64,000 nucleotides of DNA from the NCBI GenBank assembly GCA_934667275.1, contig CAKULK010000001.1:248001-312000 (forward strand), written 5' to 3'. A program made the position numbers and the translations under genes. Shown here piece by piece: positions 33,048 to 41,147 of the stretch. The number at the start of each line of letters is the position of its first letter. Within the stretch, counting starts at the first letter, position 1. The notes beneath the pieces are model-generated. The model worked only from the letters and a program-made list of their open reading frames with translations. It was not told the origin of the DNA and made no database searches. This stretch comes from an uncultured Bacteroidales bacterium. GTDB taxonomy: Bacteria; Bacteroidota; Bacteroidia; Bacteroidales; Paludibacteraceae.

Positions 33048-33078
33048 TTGCAGAAGTGTGGGTTTTTATGTACCTTTG
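33048..33078 (+). promoter_or_regulatory. Plus-strand promoter facing the tRNA-Lys gene
   Basis: TTG (33048-33050), 20 nt, TACCTTTG (33071-33078). The first 55 nt downstream end in a GGAGAG/CTCTCC hairpin and then run antisense through tRNA-Lys. It may be a distant ispG promoter or yield a short RNA. Confidence 0.6.
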
Positions 33079-33118
33079 CAGTCGCAATGAGAGAGAAAAT
33101 GTATATACAAACAAAAGA

Positions 33119-33139
33119 GGAGAGCATTACTACTCTCCC
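33119..33139 (-). terminator. Terminator of tRNA-Lys
   Basis: A six-base-pair stem GGAGAG/CTCTCC just after the tRNA 3' end, followed on the minus strand by TCTTTTG. It could also act weakly on the plus strand. Confidence 0.65.
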
Positions 33140-33141
33140 TG

Positions 33142-33214
33142 TGAACCAGCTGGGGCTCGAACCCAGGACCCCATCCTTAAAAGGGATGTGCTCTACCTGC
33201 TGAGCTACTGATTC
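33142..33214 (-). tRNA. tRNA-Lys (TTT anticodon)
   Basis: A full 73-nt cloverleaf on the minus strand: acceptor GAATCAG with CTGGTTC (one T-G pair), D stem GCTC/GAGC, anticodon stem CATCC/GGATG with loop CTTTTAA (anticodon TTT, lysine AAA/AAG), T stem CTGGG/CCCAG with loop TTCGAGC, discriminator A. CCA is not encoded. A strong promoter lies 24 nt upstream and a hairpin terminator directly downstream. Confidence 0.96.
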
Positions 33215-33237
33215 ATGCTTTTTCTCAAAAGCAGGTG

Positions 33238-33269
33238 CAAAGGTACTGCTTTTTTTTGAACCATGCAAA
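33238..33269 (-). promoter_or_regulatory. Bacteroidota promoter of tRNA-Lys
   Basis: Minus strand: TTTG (33269-33266), 20 nt, TACCTTTG (33245-33238), with A8GCAG directly upstream of the -7 element. The tRNA begins 24 nt later. Confidence 0.85.
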
Positions 33270-33315
33270 TAATTAGTGCATTATTTTTGTTTTTAACAGA
33301 GAAATCATACTACAA

Positions 33316-34725
33316 ATGGACATAGACAAGACATATTCGCGCCGAAAAACAACACAAACAAAGGTCGGAAACATCTACATTGGTAGTGATTATCCTATCC
33401 GTATTCAAACTATGGCGAATACCTCAACCAATGATATAGAGGGTAGTGTGGCACAGGCGCAACTCTGTATTGCTGCCGGTGCAGAGTTAGTGCGCTTCAC
33501 TACACAGGGTTTGCGAGAGGTGGAGTCGCTGAAGGAAATACACCGGCAACTCAACTCGCTGGTTCCGCTTGTTGCCGATGTGCATTTTCAAGCCGATGTG
33601 GCAGATGCGGCTGCGCAAGTGGTGGAGAAAGTGCGTATCAATCCGGGAAACTACATTGATCCTGCACGGAAGTTCAAGCATATTGACTATACTGATGAGG
33701 AATACCAAACCGAACTCGCGCGGTTGCGTGAGCGTTTCACGCGTCTGCTCAATATATGCAAAACGCATCATACCGCTATCCGTTTGGGTGTGAACCATGG
33801 CAGTCTGAGCGACCGTATTATGTCACGCTACGGCGACACGCCTGCAGGGATGGTGGAGAGCGTGATGGAGTTCCTGCGCGTGGCGATGAGCGAGCAGTTT
33901 ATGAATATCGTCATCTCTGTCAAAGCAAGCAATACGCGCGTGATGGTAGAAACGGTACGTCTGCTTGTGCGTGAGATGGACAAAGAGGGGATGGCATTTC
34001 CGTTGCATTTGGGTGTGACAGAAGCGGGTGAAGGTGAAGACGGGCGTATCAAATCGGCAGTCGGTATTGGTGCACTACTGGCAGAAGGAATAGGCGATAC
34101 GGTGCGTGTGAGTCTGAGCGAAGCCCCTGAAAACGAGATACCCGTTGCCCGCGCTTTTGTGGATTATTTCGTCAATCCGCAAAGTGTCCGCTATGCGGGC
34201 AGTACTCGGATTTCAGTGGAGAACGGCACGGTTTGCTACGCTGATGAAGATACCGATTGGGCTCTTTTCCAACTGCATGCTGCCGCAGAGTGCGGACGTC
34301 TGCTGTGGAAGTATCAAGCCGCTAATCTTGTGTTGCACAACCCGAATTTCAGTGCAGAGCAATTGGAGCGACTGGGTAAGGATATTCTTCAAGCCTCGCG
34401 CGTGCGCGTATATAAAACGGAGTACATTTCTTGCCCCGGGTGCGGGCGTACCTTGTTCGACCTCGAAAAGACTATTGCAGAAGTGAAAGCCGCTACGCAA
34501 CATATCATTGATTCCAAAACAGGCAAACCTATACAGGGACTGAAGATAGGCGTGATGGGCTGTATCGTGAACGGTCCCGGTGAGATGGCGGATGCCGATT
34601 ACGGCTATGTGGGTGCGGGGCGCGGACGTGTCAGCCTCTATCGCAGCAAAGAGTGCGTACTGAAGAATATCCCGCAAGAGGAGGCTGTAGAGGCATTACT
34701 GAATCTGATAGCAACTACCCGATAA
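33316..34725 (+). CDS. ispG: 4-hydroxy-3-methylbut-2-enyl diphosphate synthase IspG
   Basis: A 469-residue iron-sulfur enzyme of the MEP isoprenoid pathway that reduces methylerythritol cyclodiphosphate to HMBPP. The N-terminal TIM barrel shows PIRIQTMANTSTNDIEGSVA, VADVHFQADVA and KVRINPGNY. The cluster ligands are Cys373, Cys376 (SCPGCGRTLF) and Cys416 (GVMGCIVNGPGEM). The insertion between barrel and cluster domain (about residues 280-370) is present but short: Bacteroidota, plant and Chlamydia enzymes are, as I recall, around 600 residues. No strong promoter lies directly upstream; a weak TATTTTTG is at 33282-33289. Confidence 0.94.
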   Translation: MDIDKTYSRRKTTQTKVGNIYIGSDYPIRIQTMANTSTNDIEGSVAQAQLCIAAGAELVRFTTQGLREVESLKEIHRQLNSLVPLVADVHFQADVADAAAQVVEKVRINPGNYIDPARKFKHIDYTDEEYQTELARLRERFTRLLNICKTHHTAIRLGVNHGSLSDRIMSRYGDTPAGMVESVMEFLRVAMSEQFMNIVISVKASNTRVMVETVRLLVREMDKEGMAFPLHLGVTEAGEGEDGRIKSAVGIGALLAEGIGDTVRVSLSEAPENEIPVARAFVDYFVNPQSVRYAGSTRISVENGTVCYADEDTDWALFQLHAAAECGRLLWKYQAANLVLHNPNFSAEQLERLGKDILQASRVRVYKTEYISCPGCGRTLFDLEKTIAEVKAATQHIIDSKTGKPIQGLKIGVMGCIVNGPGEMADADYGYVGAGRGRVSLYRSKECVLKNIPQEEAVEALLNLIATTR

Positions 34726-34806
34726 TCACCCGATGAAAGTATGGTATCCTATTAGGAATCACCTATTAATCACCTACTCATTACTTAGCAATTAACTAAT
34801 AGAATC

Positions 34807-35340
34807 ATGAATATAGCAGATTACACAATCATCCGCCCGGAACAACTGACAGACAATGTGGTGGATATGATAAGCAGACAATGGATGCTGATAACCTCGG
34901 GAACTGCCGAGTCGTTCAACACAATGACCGCTTCGTGGGGGGCGATTGGCTTTGTATGGAAGCACCCTGCGGCATTTATTTTGGTACGCGAATCGCGCTA
35001 TACATTCCAATTTCTGCAACGCGAACAGAGTTTTACGTTGAGCGTTTTTGAAGAAAAATACCGTCATGCGCTGAATATCTGCGGCACAAAATCGGGACGT
35101 GATACCGATAAAGTGGCAGAAGCAGGACTGACACCCATGCCACTGCCTTCGGGAATGATGGCGTTCGGCGAAGCACATTTGGTGGTGGAATGCCGCACGA
35201 TGTTTGAGCAACTGATGGATACACAGAATTTTACGGCCGCGTTCAAGGAAGATATATTGGCATCATGCTATGCCAAGGATGCGTCGAGGCATCATTTGTT
35301 CGTGGGAGAGATTGCTAATATTTATATCAAAAAGCAGTAA
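34807..35340 (+). CDS. Flavin reductase-like FMN-binding split-barrel protein
   Basis: A 177-residue protein with the split-barrel fold: MLITSGTAESFNTMTASWGA near residues 26-45, where the Thr/Ser/Trp residues contact FMN, then a Phe-rich strand YTFQFLQREQSFTLSVF and the end HHLFVGEIANIYI. Small proteins of this type occur widely in Bacteroidota and bind FMN; the electron acceptor is unknown. It is 81 bp after ispG on the same strand, separated by word-repeat spacer sequence (CACCTATTAATCACC), and may be co-transcribed with it. Confidence 0.85.
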   Translation: MNIADYTIIRPEQLTDNVVDMISRQWMLITSGTAESFNTMTASWGAIGFVWKHPAAFILVRESRYTFQFLQREQSFTLSVFEEKYRHALNICGTKSGRDTDKVAEAGLTPMPLPSGMMAFGEAHLVVECRTMFEQLMDTQNFTAAFKEDILASCYAKDASRHHLFVGEIANIYIKKQ

Positions 35341-35404
35341 TTTGGTTAGCGAACAGGGGCGGGAAAGATGATAGATTAATAATTGTTTTTTCTGCAGATA
35401 CCGC

Positions 35405-35435
35405 TTGTATGTTCCGAAAAAAAGCAGTACCTTTG
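35405..35435 (+). promoter_or_regulatory. Bacteroidota promoter at the head of the nucleotide-synthesis run
   Basis: TTG (35405-35407), 20 nt, TACCTTTG (35428-35435), with A7GCAG directly upstream of the -7 element. A leader of about 97 nt containing the palindrome GTGGCGTGCCAC (about 35468-35479) precedes the pyrC ATG. It is the only clear promoter I found between 35 kb and the end of the window. Confidence 0.8.
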
Positions 35436-35538
35436 CACTCGATTTAGGGGACTTTGTATTGGTTTGAGTGGCGTGCCACGGACAAAACAACGAGGACCTT
35501 GTAACCCGCCGAGAACCTCACTCGCAAAACAGGTAGTA

Positions 35539-36666
35539 ATGGTGCAGAAAAGTGTAATACGTATTCCCGCCTTGGTGGATATGCACGTGCATTTCCGAGA
35601 GCCGGGTTACCCTCAAAAAGAGACTATCCGTAGTGGCAGCAATGCCGCTATGTGCGTCGGCTACTCCGATGTGTTTACAATGCCGAATCTCAATCCCGCT
35701 CCCGACAATTTAGATCATTTGCGCATACAACAAGGGATTATTGCCCGTGACAGCCTCATTGGCGTGCACCCCTATGCCAGTATCACCCTCGGCCGTAAAG
35801 GCGAGGGTGAACTCGTTAATATGGGTGAACTCGCGCCGTATGTGGCGGGGTTTTCCGATGACGGATGCGGCGTACAGAGCGAAGAACTGATGCGCCGTGC
35901 AATGGAAGAATGTGCGCGGGTGGGGAGTATGATTGTGGAGCATTGCGAGGTGAACGATCTGCTGCACAATGGATATATACACGCAGGCGCGTATGCACGT
36001 GCGCACGAGCATCGGGGTATATGCTCCGAGAGCGAGTGGCGCGAGGTGGAGCGGAATATCCGATTGAGCGAGGAGACGGGCTGCCGCCTGCATATCTGCC
36101 ATATATCGACCAAAGAGAGCGTGCAACTCATCCGCGAGGCGAAAGCGCGCGGGGCGAAAGTAACCTGCGAGACGGCACCGCATTACCTGCTTTTGGACGA
36201 GCGTTGTATGGGCGAGGACGGCTGCTGGAAGATGAACCCGCCCTTGCGGGGTGTTGACGACCGTATGGCACTTCTTGCGGGCATACAGGACGGCACAATC
36301 GATGTGATTGCCACCGATCATGCACCGCATACCGCCGAGGAGAAAAGCCGCGGTCTGAAGGGGAGCGCGTTCGGTATTGTGGGGATAGAGTGCGCTTTCC
36401 CGCTTATGTACACTTACTTGGTGCGTACGGGGTTTATTTCGCTGGAGCGGTTAGTGGAACTGATGTCTACCCGTGCACGAGAGATAACGGGCTTGCCGCA
36501 AGGCACTTCGTGGGCGACGTTTGAGGTGGAGACCCCGTACGAAATCAATCCCGATACATTTCTCTCCCAAGGACACTCCACGCCTTTTGCGGGCTGGACG
36601 GTCTATGGACGATGTGTGGAGACCGTGTATAACGGGAAAGTTGTTTTTCAAACAAGTAATAAGTAA
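35539..36666 (+). CDS. pyrC: Dihydroorotase
   Basis: A 375-residue zinc amidohydrolase that closes carbamoyl-aspartate to dihydroorotate. The metal ligands are in VDMHVHFREPG, with IATDHAPHTAEEKSRG near the C-terminus; the family's second metal-binding His region is HICHISTKESV. I start at the ATG at 35539 because it directly precedes the conserved N-terminus and lies behind the promoter; a longer frame from 35383 includes the promoter and is excluded. It is the first gene of the run and lies 15 bp before pyrK. Confidence 0.95.
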   Translation: MVQKSVIRIPALVDMHVHFREPGYPQKETIRSGSNAAMCVGYSDVFTMPNLNPAPDNLDHLRIQQGIIARDSLIGVHPYASITLGRKGEGELVNMGELAPYVAGFSDDGCGVQSEELMRRAMEECARVGSMIVEHCEVNDLLHNGYIHAGAYARAHEHRGICSESEWREVERNIRLSEETGCRLHICHISTKESVQLIREAKARGAKVTCETAPHYLLLDERCMGEDGCWKMNPPLRGVDDRMALLAGIQDGTIDVIATDHAPHTAEEKSRGLKGSAFGIVGIECAFPLMYTYLVRTGFISLERLVELMSTRAREITGLPQGTSWATFEVETPYEINPDTFLSQGHSTPFAGWTVYGRCVETVYNGKVVFQTSNK

Positions 36667-36681
36667 TAGTTAATAATTAAT
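36654..36681 (+). repeat. 28-nt spacer repeat between pyrC and pyrK
   Basis: Consensus start AAGTAATAAGTAATAG. It contains the last codons and TAA stop of pyrC and ends exactly at the pyrK ATG. It differs by one base from the reverse complement of 5017-5044 (lepB/WbqC-like spacer) and by one base over 27 nt from that of 1710-1736 (POT/coiled-coil spacer). Confidence 0.85.
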
Positions 36682-37431
36682 ATGCAAACTGCCGTTTTTG
36701 TCCTTCTCTCCAACGAAATGATTGCGAGCCGCGTCTATAAGATGTGCCTGCGCGGAGCGACCGACGGCATCAGGGCGGGGCAGTTTGTGGATATAGCCGT
36801 ACCCGGGCAGTTCCTGCGCCGACCGATCTCAGTATGCAATGTGGAAGGTGATGTGCTGACCCTTATATATAAGGTGGTGGGCGACGGGACGCGCAAGATG
36901 TCGCAGTTACAAACAGGCGCAACGCTCAACGTGCTGACGGGATTGGGAAACGGGTATAATCTTGACAAAGCGGGAGAACAACCGCTGCTGGTCGGGGGCG
37001 GGGTAGGGGTGCCGCCGCTCTACTATCTGGCAAAACAACTGCGGGCAAAGGGAAAAACTGTGCGGGTGATATTGGGTTTCAATACGCGGGAGGAAGTGTT
37101 CTTTGAGGACGAGTTCCGTCAATTAGGCTGCGAGGTACAGGTTACTACGGCAGACGGCTCTTATGGAATAAAAGGTTTTGTAACTGCTGCTCTCCCCTTA
37201 GAATGGGAGCCGGAGGGGTCTCGCTACTACTACGCCTGTGGACCATTGCCAATGCTGCGTGCGCTAGTGCAAGCAGCGGGAACGAATGGCGAGGTGAGTA
37301 TGGAGGAACGGATGGGTTGCGGTTTCGGGATATGCGTGGGGTGCAGTATTCAAACGAAGACCGGTATCAAGCGGGTGTGCAAAGAGGGACCGGTGTTTAG
37401 AGTTGATGAGTTGAATAGTTTAGAAGTTTAG
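36682..37431 (+). CDS. pyrK: Dihydroorotate dehydrogenase electron-transfer subunit
   Basis: A 249-residue FAD and 2Fe-2S protein that pairs with PyrD type 1B and passes electrons to NAD. The FAD-binding motif is RRPISVCNV and the NAD-binding loop LLVGGGVGVPPLYYLA. The cluster ligands are Cys213, Cys218, Cys221 and Cys233 (MGCGFGICVGC, then VCKEGPVF). The C-terminal tail (DELNSLEV) runs into the low-complexity spacer that separates it from pyrD. Confidence 0.95.
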   Translation: MQTAVFVLLSNEMIASRVYKMCLRGATDGIRAGQFVDIAVPGQFLRRPISVCNVEGDVLTLIYKVVGDGTRKMSQLQTGATLNVLTGLGNGYNLDKAGEQPLLVGGGVGVPPLYYLAKQLRAKGKTVRVILGFNTREEVFFEDEFRQLGCEVQVTTADGSYGIKGFVTAALPLEWEPEGSRYYYACGPLPMLRALVQAAGTNGEVSMEERMGCGFGICVGCSIQTKTGIKRVCKEGPVFRVDELNSLEV

Positions 37432-37549
37432 GAGAAGTTGAAAAAGTTGATATAGTTAAGTAAGTAGTTTAGTTTTAACTTCTAAACAAATTGAACGAAT
37501 TAAATTTCTTCTTAACGGATCAACGATTCAACTGCTTAACCAACAAAGA

Positions 37550-38470
37550 ATGAGCAACAGACTGAATATATCGCTTTCGGGGGTGGAGATGAAGAACCCT
37601 GTCATACCAGCGTCGGGGACGTGCGGTTTCGGGCAGGAATTGGGCGAGTGCTACGACCTGAATATACTGGGGGCTATCTCGTGCAAAGGCACGACCCGCG
37701 AGGCACGCTACGGCAATCCGCTGCCGCGTATCGCCGAGTGCGGCAACTATGGAATGATTAACGCCGTGGGATTGCAGAACCCCGGTGTGGACGAGGTGAT
37801 ACAGCACGAGTTGCCCGCACTGCGAAAGATATACAGCGGTCCGATAATAGCGAACATCAGCGGTTTTTCGATAGACGACTACGCCTACACGTGCGAGCGG
37901 ATAGACAAGGAGACCGACACGGCGATATTGGAGGTGAATATCAGTTGCCCCAACGTGCACAACGGCGGTATGGCGTTTGGTACGAGTGCGGAGGCGGCAG
38001 CGGATGTGACACGTGCTGTAAAAGCCGTAACCAAGAAGCCGGTATATATGAAACTCAGTCCGAATGTAACGGACATCGTCTCGATAGCGCGGGCGTGCGA
38101 GGACGCGGGGGCGGACGGGTTGTGCTTGATCAATACGATGCTCGGTATGCGGATAGATATCCGCCGTCGCCGCCCCGTGCTGGCAAACCGGTACGGCGGG
38201 TATTCGGGAAACGGGATTTTCCCCGTGGCACTCCGAATGGTGAACCAGGTGGCGCAAGCGTGCAAGGTGCCGGTGATCGGTTGCGGCGGTGTGAGCAGGG
38301 CGGAAGATGTGATAGAGATGATGATGGCAGGGGCTACGGCGGTAGAGATAGGGGCTGCCAATCTGGTTAATCCGATGGCGTGCAAAGAGATTATTGAGGA
38401 GTTACCGGGGCTGATGGACGAACTGGGGATAGAGAGGATTGAGGATATTATAGGCATAGTTAATAAATAG
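37550..38470 (+). CDS. pyrD: Dihydroorotate dehydrogenase, type 1B catalytic subunit
   Basis: A 306-residue FMN flavoprotein that oxidises dihydroorotate to orotate, NAD-linked through PyrK. The TIM barrel shows MKNPVIPASGTCGFG, NAVGLQNPGVDEVI, and LEVNISCPNVHNGG with the catalytic cysteine in the ISCPN block (Cys is the class 1 base); GCGGVSRAEDVIEMM is the phosphate site. It comes 118 bp after pyrK; that spacer contains GTTTAG/CTAAAC inverted words and no promoter. Confidence 0.95.
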   Translation: MSNRLNISLSGVEMKNPVIPASGTCGFGQELGECYDLNILGAISCKGTTREARYGNPLPRIAECGNYGMINAVGLQNPGVDEVIQHELPALRKIYSGPIIANISGFSIDDYAYTCERIDKETDTAILEVNISCPNVHNGGMAFGTSAEAAADVTRAVKAVTKKPVYMKLSPNVTDIVSIARACEDAGADGLCLINTMLGMRIDIRRRRPVLANRYGGYSGNGIFPVALRMVNQVAQACKVPVIGCGGVSRAEDVIEMMMAGATAVEIGAANLVNPMACKEIIEELPGLMDELGIERIEDIIGIVNK

Positions 38471-38527
38471 AAAATCTAGAAATTCTAGAAAAAACAGATG
38501 AACTAGAATATCCAGAGAAAGCAGAAT

Positions 38528-39229
38528 ATGAAAAGAGATGTAATTATAGCGTGTGATTTTGCGAGTGCGGAGGCAACGTACGCATTCTTGGACAAGTTTA
38601 CGGAGGAGAAGCCGTTTGTAAAAATCGGTATGGAACTCTATTATGCCGAGGGACCGGCTATCGTGCGCGAACTGAAAGCACGCGGGCACAAGATATTCCT
38701 TGACCTCAAACTGCATGACATACCCAACACGGTGAAGAAAGCGATGGCGGTGCTCTCGCGCCTGGATGTGGATATGGTGAACCTGCACGCCGCGGGAACG
38801 AAAGAGATGATGCGTGCCGCGTTGGAAGGGCTGACCCGCGAGGACGGTACCCGTCCTATTCTGCTCGCCGTAACGCAACTGACCTCCACCAGCGAGGAGC
38901 GTATGCACGAAGATTTGCTGATACCAGGCAAGATAGGCGAAGTGGTGGTGCACTACGCACAATGCGCCAAAGAAGCGGGTTTGGACGGTGTAGTCTGCTC
39001 GCCGCTTGAGGCGGGAATGGTGAAAGCCGCATGCGGGCAGGATTTCCTGACCGTAACACCGGGTATCCGTTTTGCCGACGGACAGACGGGCGACCAGGTA
39101 CGAATCACCACGCCCGCCCATGCGAAAGAGATTGGCAGTGACTATATAGTGGTAGGGCGACCGATTACGGCGGCGGAAGGCCCCGTGGCAGCATACCGGC
39201 GGTGTGTGGAGGAATTTGTAAATGTGTAA
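38528..39229 (+). CDS. pyrF: Orotidine 5'-phosphate decarboxylase
   Basis: A 233-residue TIM-barrel enzyme that makes UMP from OMP. N-terminal DVIIACDFASAEAT; the catalytic Asp-Lys array is FLDLKLHDIPNTV; VTPGIRFADGQTGDQVR and YIVVGRPITAA close the phosphate site. The length fits the short group I family. The 57-bp spacer from pyrD consists of CTAGAA-type words, and the stop codon lies in a TTTGTAAA word repeat. Confidence 0.95.
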   Translation: MKRDVIIACDFASAEATYAFLDKFTEEKPFVKIGMELYYAEGPAIVRELKARGHKIFLDLKLHDIPNTVKKAMAVLSRLDVDMVNLHAAGTKEMMRAALEGLTREDGTRPILLAVTQLTSTSEERMHEDLLIPGKIGEVVVHYAQCAKEAGLDGVVCSPLEAGMVKAACGQDFLTVTPGIRFADGQTGDQVRITTPAHAKEIGSDYIVVGRPITAAEGPVAAYRRCVEEFVNV

Positions 39230-39252
39230 ATTTGTAAATTTGTAAATCGGAT

Positions 39253-39891
39253 ATGAAACTGAGTGAACAAATAGCCAAGGATTTGCTGAAGATACGGGCA
39301 GTCTTTTTGCGTCCCGAGGAGCCGTTTACATGGGCGAGCGGCATCAAGAGCCCTATCTATTGCGACAACCGTCTGACGCTCTCTGACTGTGCGGTGCGCG
39401 AGGACGTGGAGAACGGTCTGGCGGAGACGATACGCACCTACTACCCCGAAGCGGAGGTGCTGATGGGTACGTCCACCGCGGGGATTGCGCATGCGGCTAT
39501 CACAGCCACCAAACTGAACCTGCCGATGGGGTATGTGCGCTCGGGTGCGAAAGACCACGGCCGCCAGAACCAGATCGAAGGGCGATTGGAAAAAGGACAG
39601 AAAGTGGTGGTGGTAGAGGACTTGATTTCCACCGCAGGCAGTTGTATCGAGGTGGTGAACGTGCTGTGTGAGGCGGGTGCAGAGGTGCTCGGCGTGGTGT
39701 CGATCTTCACCTACGGTATGCAGAAAGGGCTTGACCGTCTGGCGGAAGCGCACGTGGAGAACCACAGTCTCTCGTGCCTCGATACCTTGGTGGAAGTAGC
39801 CGCACAAGAGGGCTATATCCGCAACGAGGACAAGGCGCGCCTGATACAATTCCGCAACAACCCGAGCGACGAGAGTTGGATGAAGCGGTAA
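39253..39891 (+). CDS. pyrE: Orotate phosphoribosyltransferase
   Basis: A 212-residue type I phosphoribosyltransferase that joins orotate and PRPP to give OMP. PRPP motif: VVVVEDLISTAGSCIEVV. GTSTAGIAHAAI and RSGAKDHGRQNQIEG are the loop regions. It starts 23 bp after pyrF, so the last two pyrimidine enzymes are adjacent but not fused. Confidence 0.95.
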   Translation: MKLSEQIAKDLLKIRAVFLRPEEPFTWASGIKSPIYCDNRLTLSDCAVREDVENGLAETIRTYYPEAEVLMGTSTAGIAHAAITATKLNLPMGYVRSGAKDHGRQNQIEGRLEKGQKVVVVEDLISTAGSCIEVVNVLCEAGAEVLGVVSIFTYGMQKGLDRLAEAHVENHSLSCLDTLVEVAAQEGYIRNEDKARLIQFRNNPSDESWMKR

Positions 39892-40003
39892 ATCTCGTGC
39901 CTTTGTCGGGTCAATTACGGCAACGACACGGCAACGAGACGGCAACGACAGCGGAGGATACCGAGACCTTACCCTGTTTTTAACGAACAAACAAACCAAA
40001 AAT

Positions 40004-41053
40004 ATGCGTCATCTTTTAGACCCGACCGATTTGACCACCGCGGAGATTGACAATATAATCAATCGCGCATTGGACATCATTGCCCACCCCGCCAAGTACG
40101 CGGACGCTTGCCGCGGCAAGAAGTTGGCAACGCTTTTCTATGAGCCGAGTACCCGTACCCGACTGAGTTTTACTGCCGCTATGATGGAACTCGGCGGCAA
40201 CGTGCTGGGGTTTTCCGACGCCAAGTCGAGTTCGGTAAGCAAAGGCGAGACGGTAGCCGACACGGTGCGCGTCATCTCGTCGTTTGCCGACATCATCGCC
40301 ATGCGCCACTACAAAGAGGGCGCACCGCGTGTGGCGAGCGAGTACAGCCGCATACCCGTCATCAACGCGGGCGACGGCGGACACTCTCACCCTACGCAGA
40401 CCATGACCGACCTGCTGACCATACGCCGTGAACTCGGACGTTTCGACCACTTGACCATCGGTCTTTGCGGCGACCTGAAATACGGACGCACCGTCCATTC
40501 GCTTATCAAGGCGATGCGCCGCTACGAGGGGACGCATTTCGTGCTGATTTCGCCCGCCGAACTGCGTCTGCCCGACTATATGAAGCAGGAACTCGGCGAC
40601 CACTATACCGAGGTGCACACCTTGGAGGAGGCGATGCCGATGGTGGACGTGCTCTATATGACGCGCGTGCAGCAGGAGCGTTTTGCCGATCAAGACGAGT
40701 ACGAGCGGCTGAAAGACGCGTTTATCCTCGATACGGAGAAGATGGCGCTGGCGAAAAAGGATATGATTGTGCTGCACCCGCTGCCCCGCGTAAACGAGAT
40801 AACGGTGGACGTGGATAACGACCCGCGTGCCGCGTATTTCCGTCAGGTGGAGAACGGCAAGTATGTGCGTATGGCGTTGATCTATACGCTGCTGCAATGG
40901 AAAAACGAGCAGCAGGCGCAACCCGCAGCGCACCTGACGGAGACGCTCTGTCACAACGACCGCTGTATCGTAACCACCGAGCCCGTACCACACAAAGTGT
41001 ATGTGGACGGCGAAGGCAATACGAGGTGTTTCTATTGCGATCATTTGATTTAG
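40004..41053 (+). CDS. pyrB: Aspartate carbamoyltransferase with C-terminal PyrI-type zinc module
   Basis: A 349-residue protein. Residues 1-305 are the catalytic chain: FYEPSTRTRLSFTAAM (carbamoyl phosphate site), DAKSSSVSKGETVADT (the loop with Ser and Lys), GDGGHSHPTQTMTDLL, VLHPLPRVNEI. The remaining residues add four cysteines spaced like those of the zinc domain of the regulatory chain PyrI: Cys316-x4-Cys321 (CHNDRC) and Cys342-x2-Cys345 (CFYC), with an EPVPHK block between. The nucleotide-binding part of PyrI, about 100 residues, is absent, and no separate pyrI follows. The zinc domain normally forms the catalytic-regulatory contact, so here it may stabilise the trimer or bind another partner. 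guaB follows after 94 bp. Confidence 0.92.
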   Translation: MRHLLDPTDLTTAEIDNIINRALDIIAHPAKYADACRGKKLATLFYEPSTRTRLSFTAAMMELGGNVLGFSDAKSSSVSKGETVADTVRVISSFADIIAMRHYKEGAPRVASEYSRIPVINAGDGGHSHPTQTMTDLLTIRRELGRFDHLTIGLCGDLKYGRTVHSLIKAMRRYEGTHFVLISPAELRLPDYMKQELGDHYTEVHTLEEAMPMVDVLYMTRVQQERFADQDEYERLKDAFILDTEKMALAKKDMIVLHPLPRVNEITVDVDNDPRAAYFRQVENGKYVRMALIYTLLQWKNEQQAQPAAHLTETLCHNDRCIVTTEPVPHKVYVDGEGNTRCFYCDHLI

Positions 41054-41147
41054 AAAATCGGACTAGAAATCCTAGAAGAACTAGTAAATCTAGGGCATCA
41101 AGGGAACAGGAAAGATAAACCCCATTAAACTAAAAACTCACAACAAT

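Noticed and set aside
35383..35538. Longer N-terminus for dihydroorotase
   Set aside because: It includes the promoter at 35405-35435 and has no conserved residues; the family starts at the ATG at 35539.
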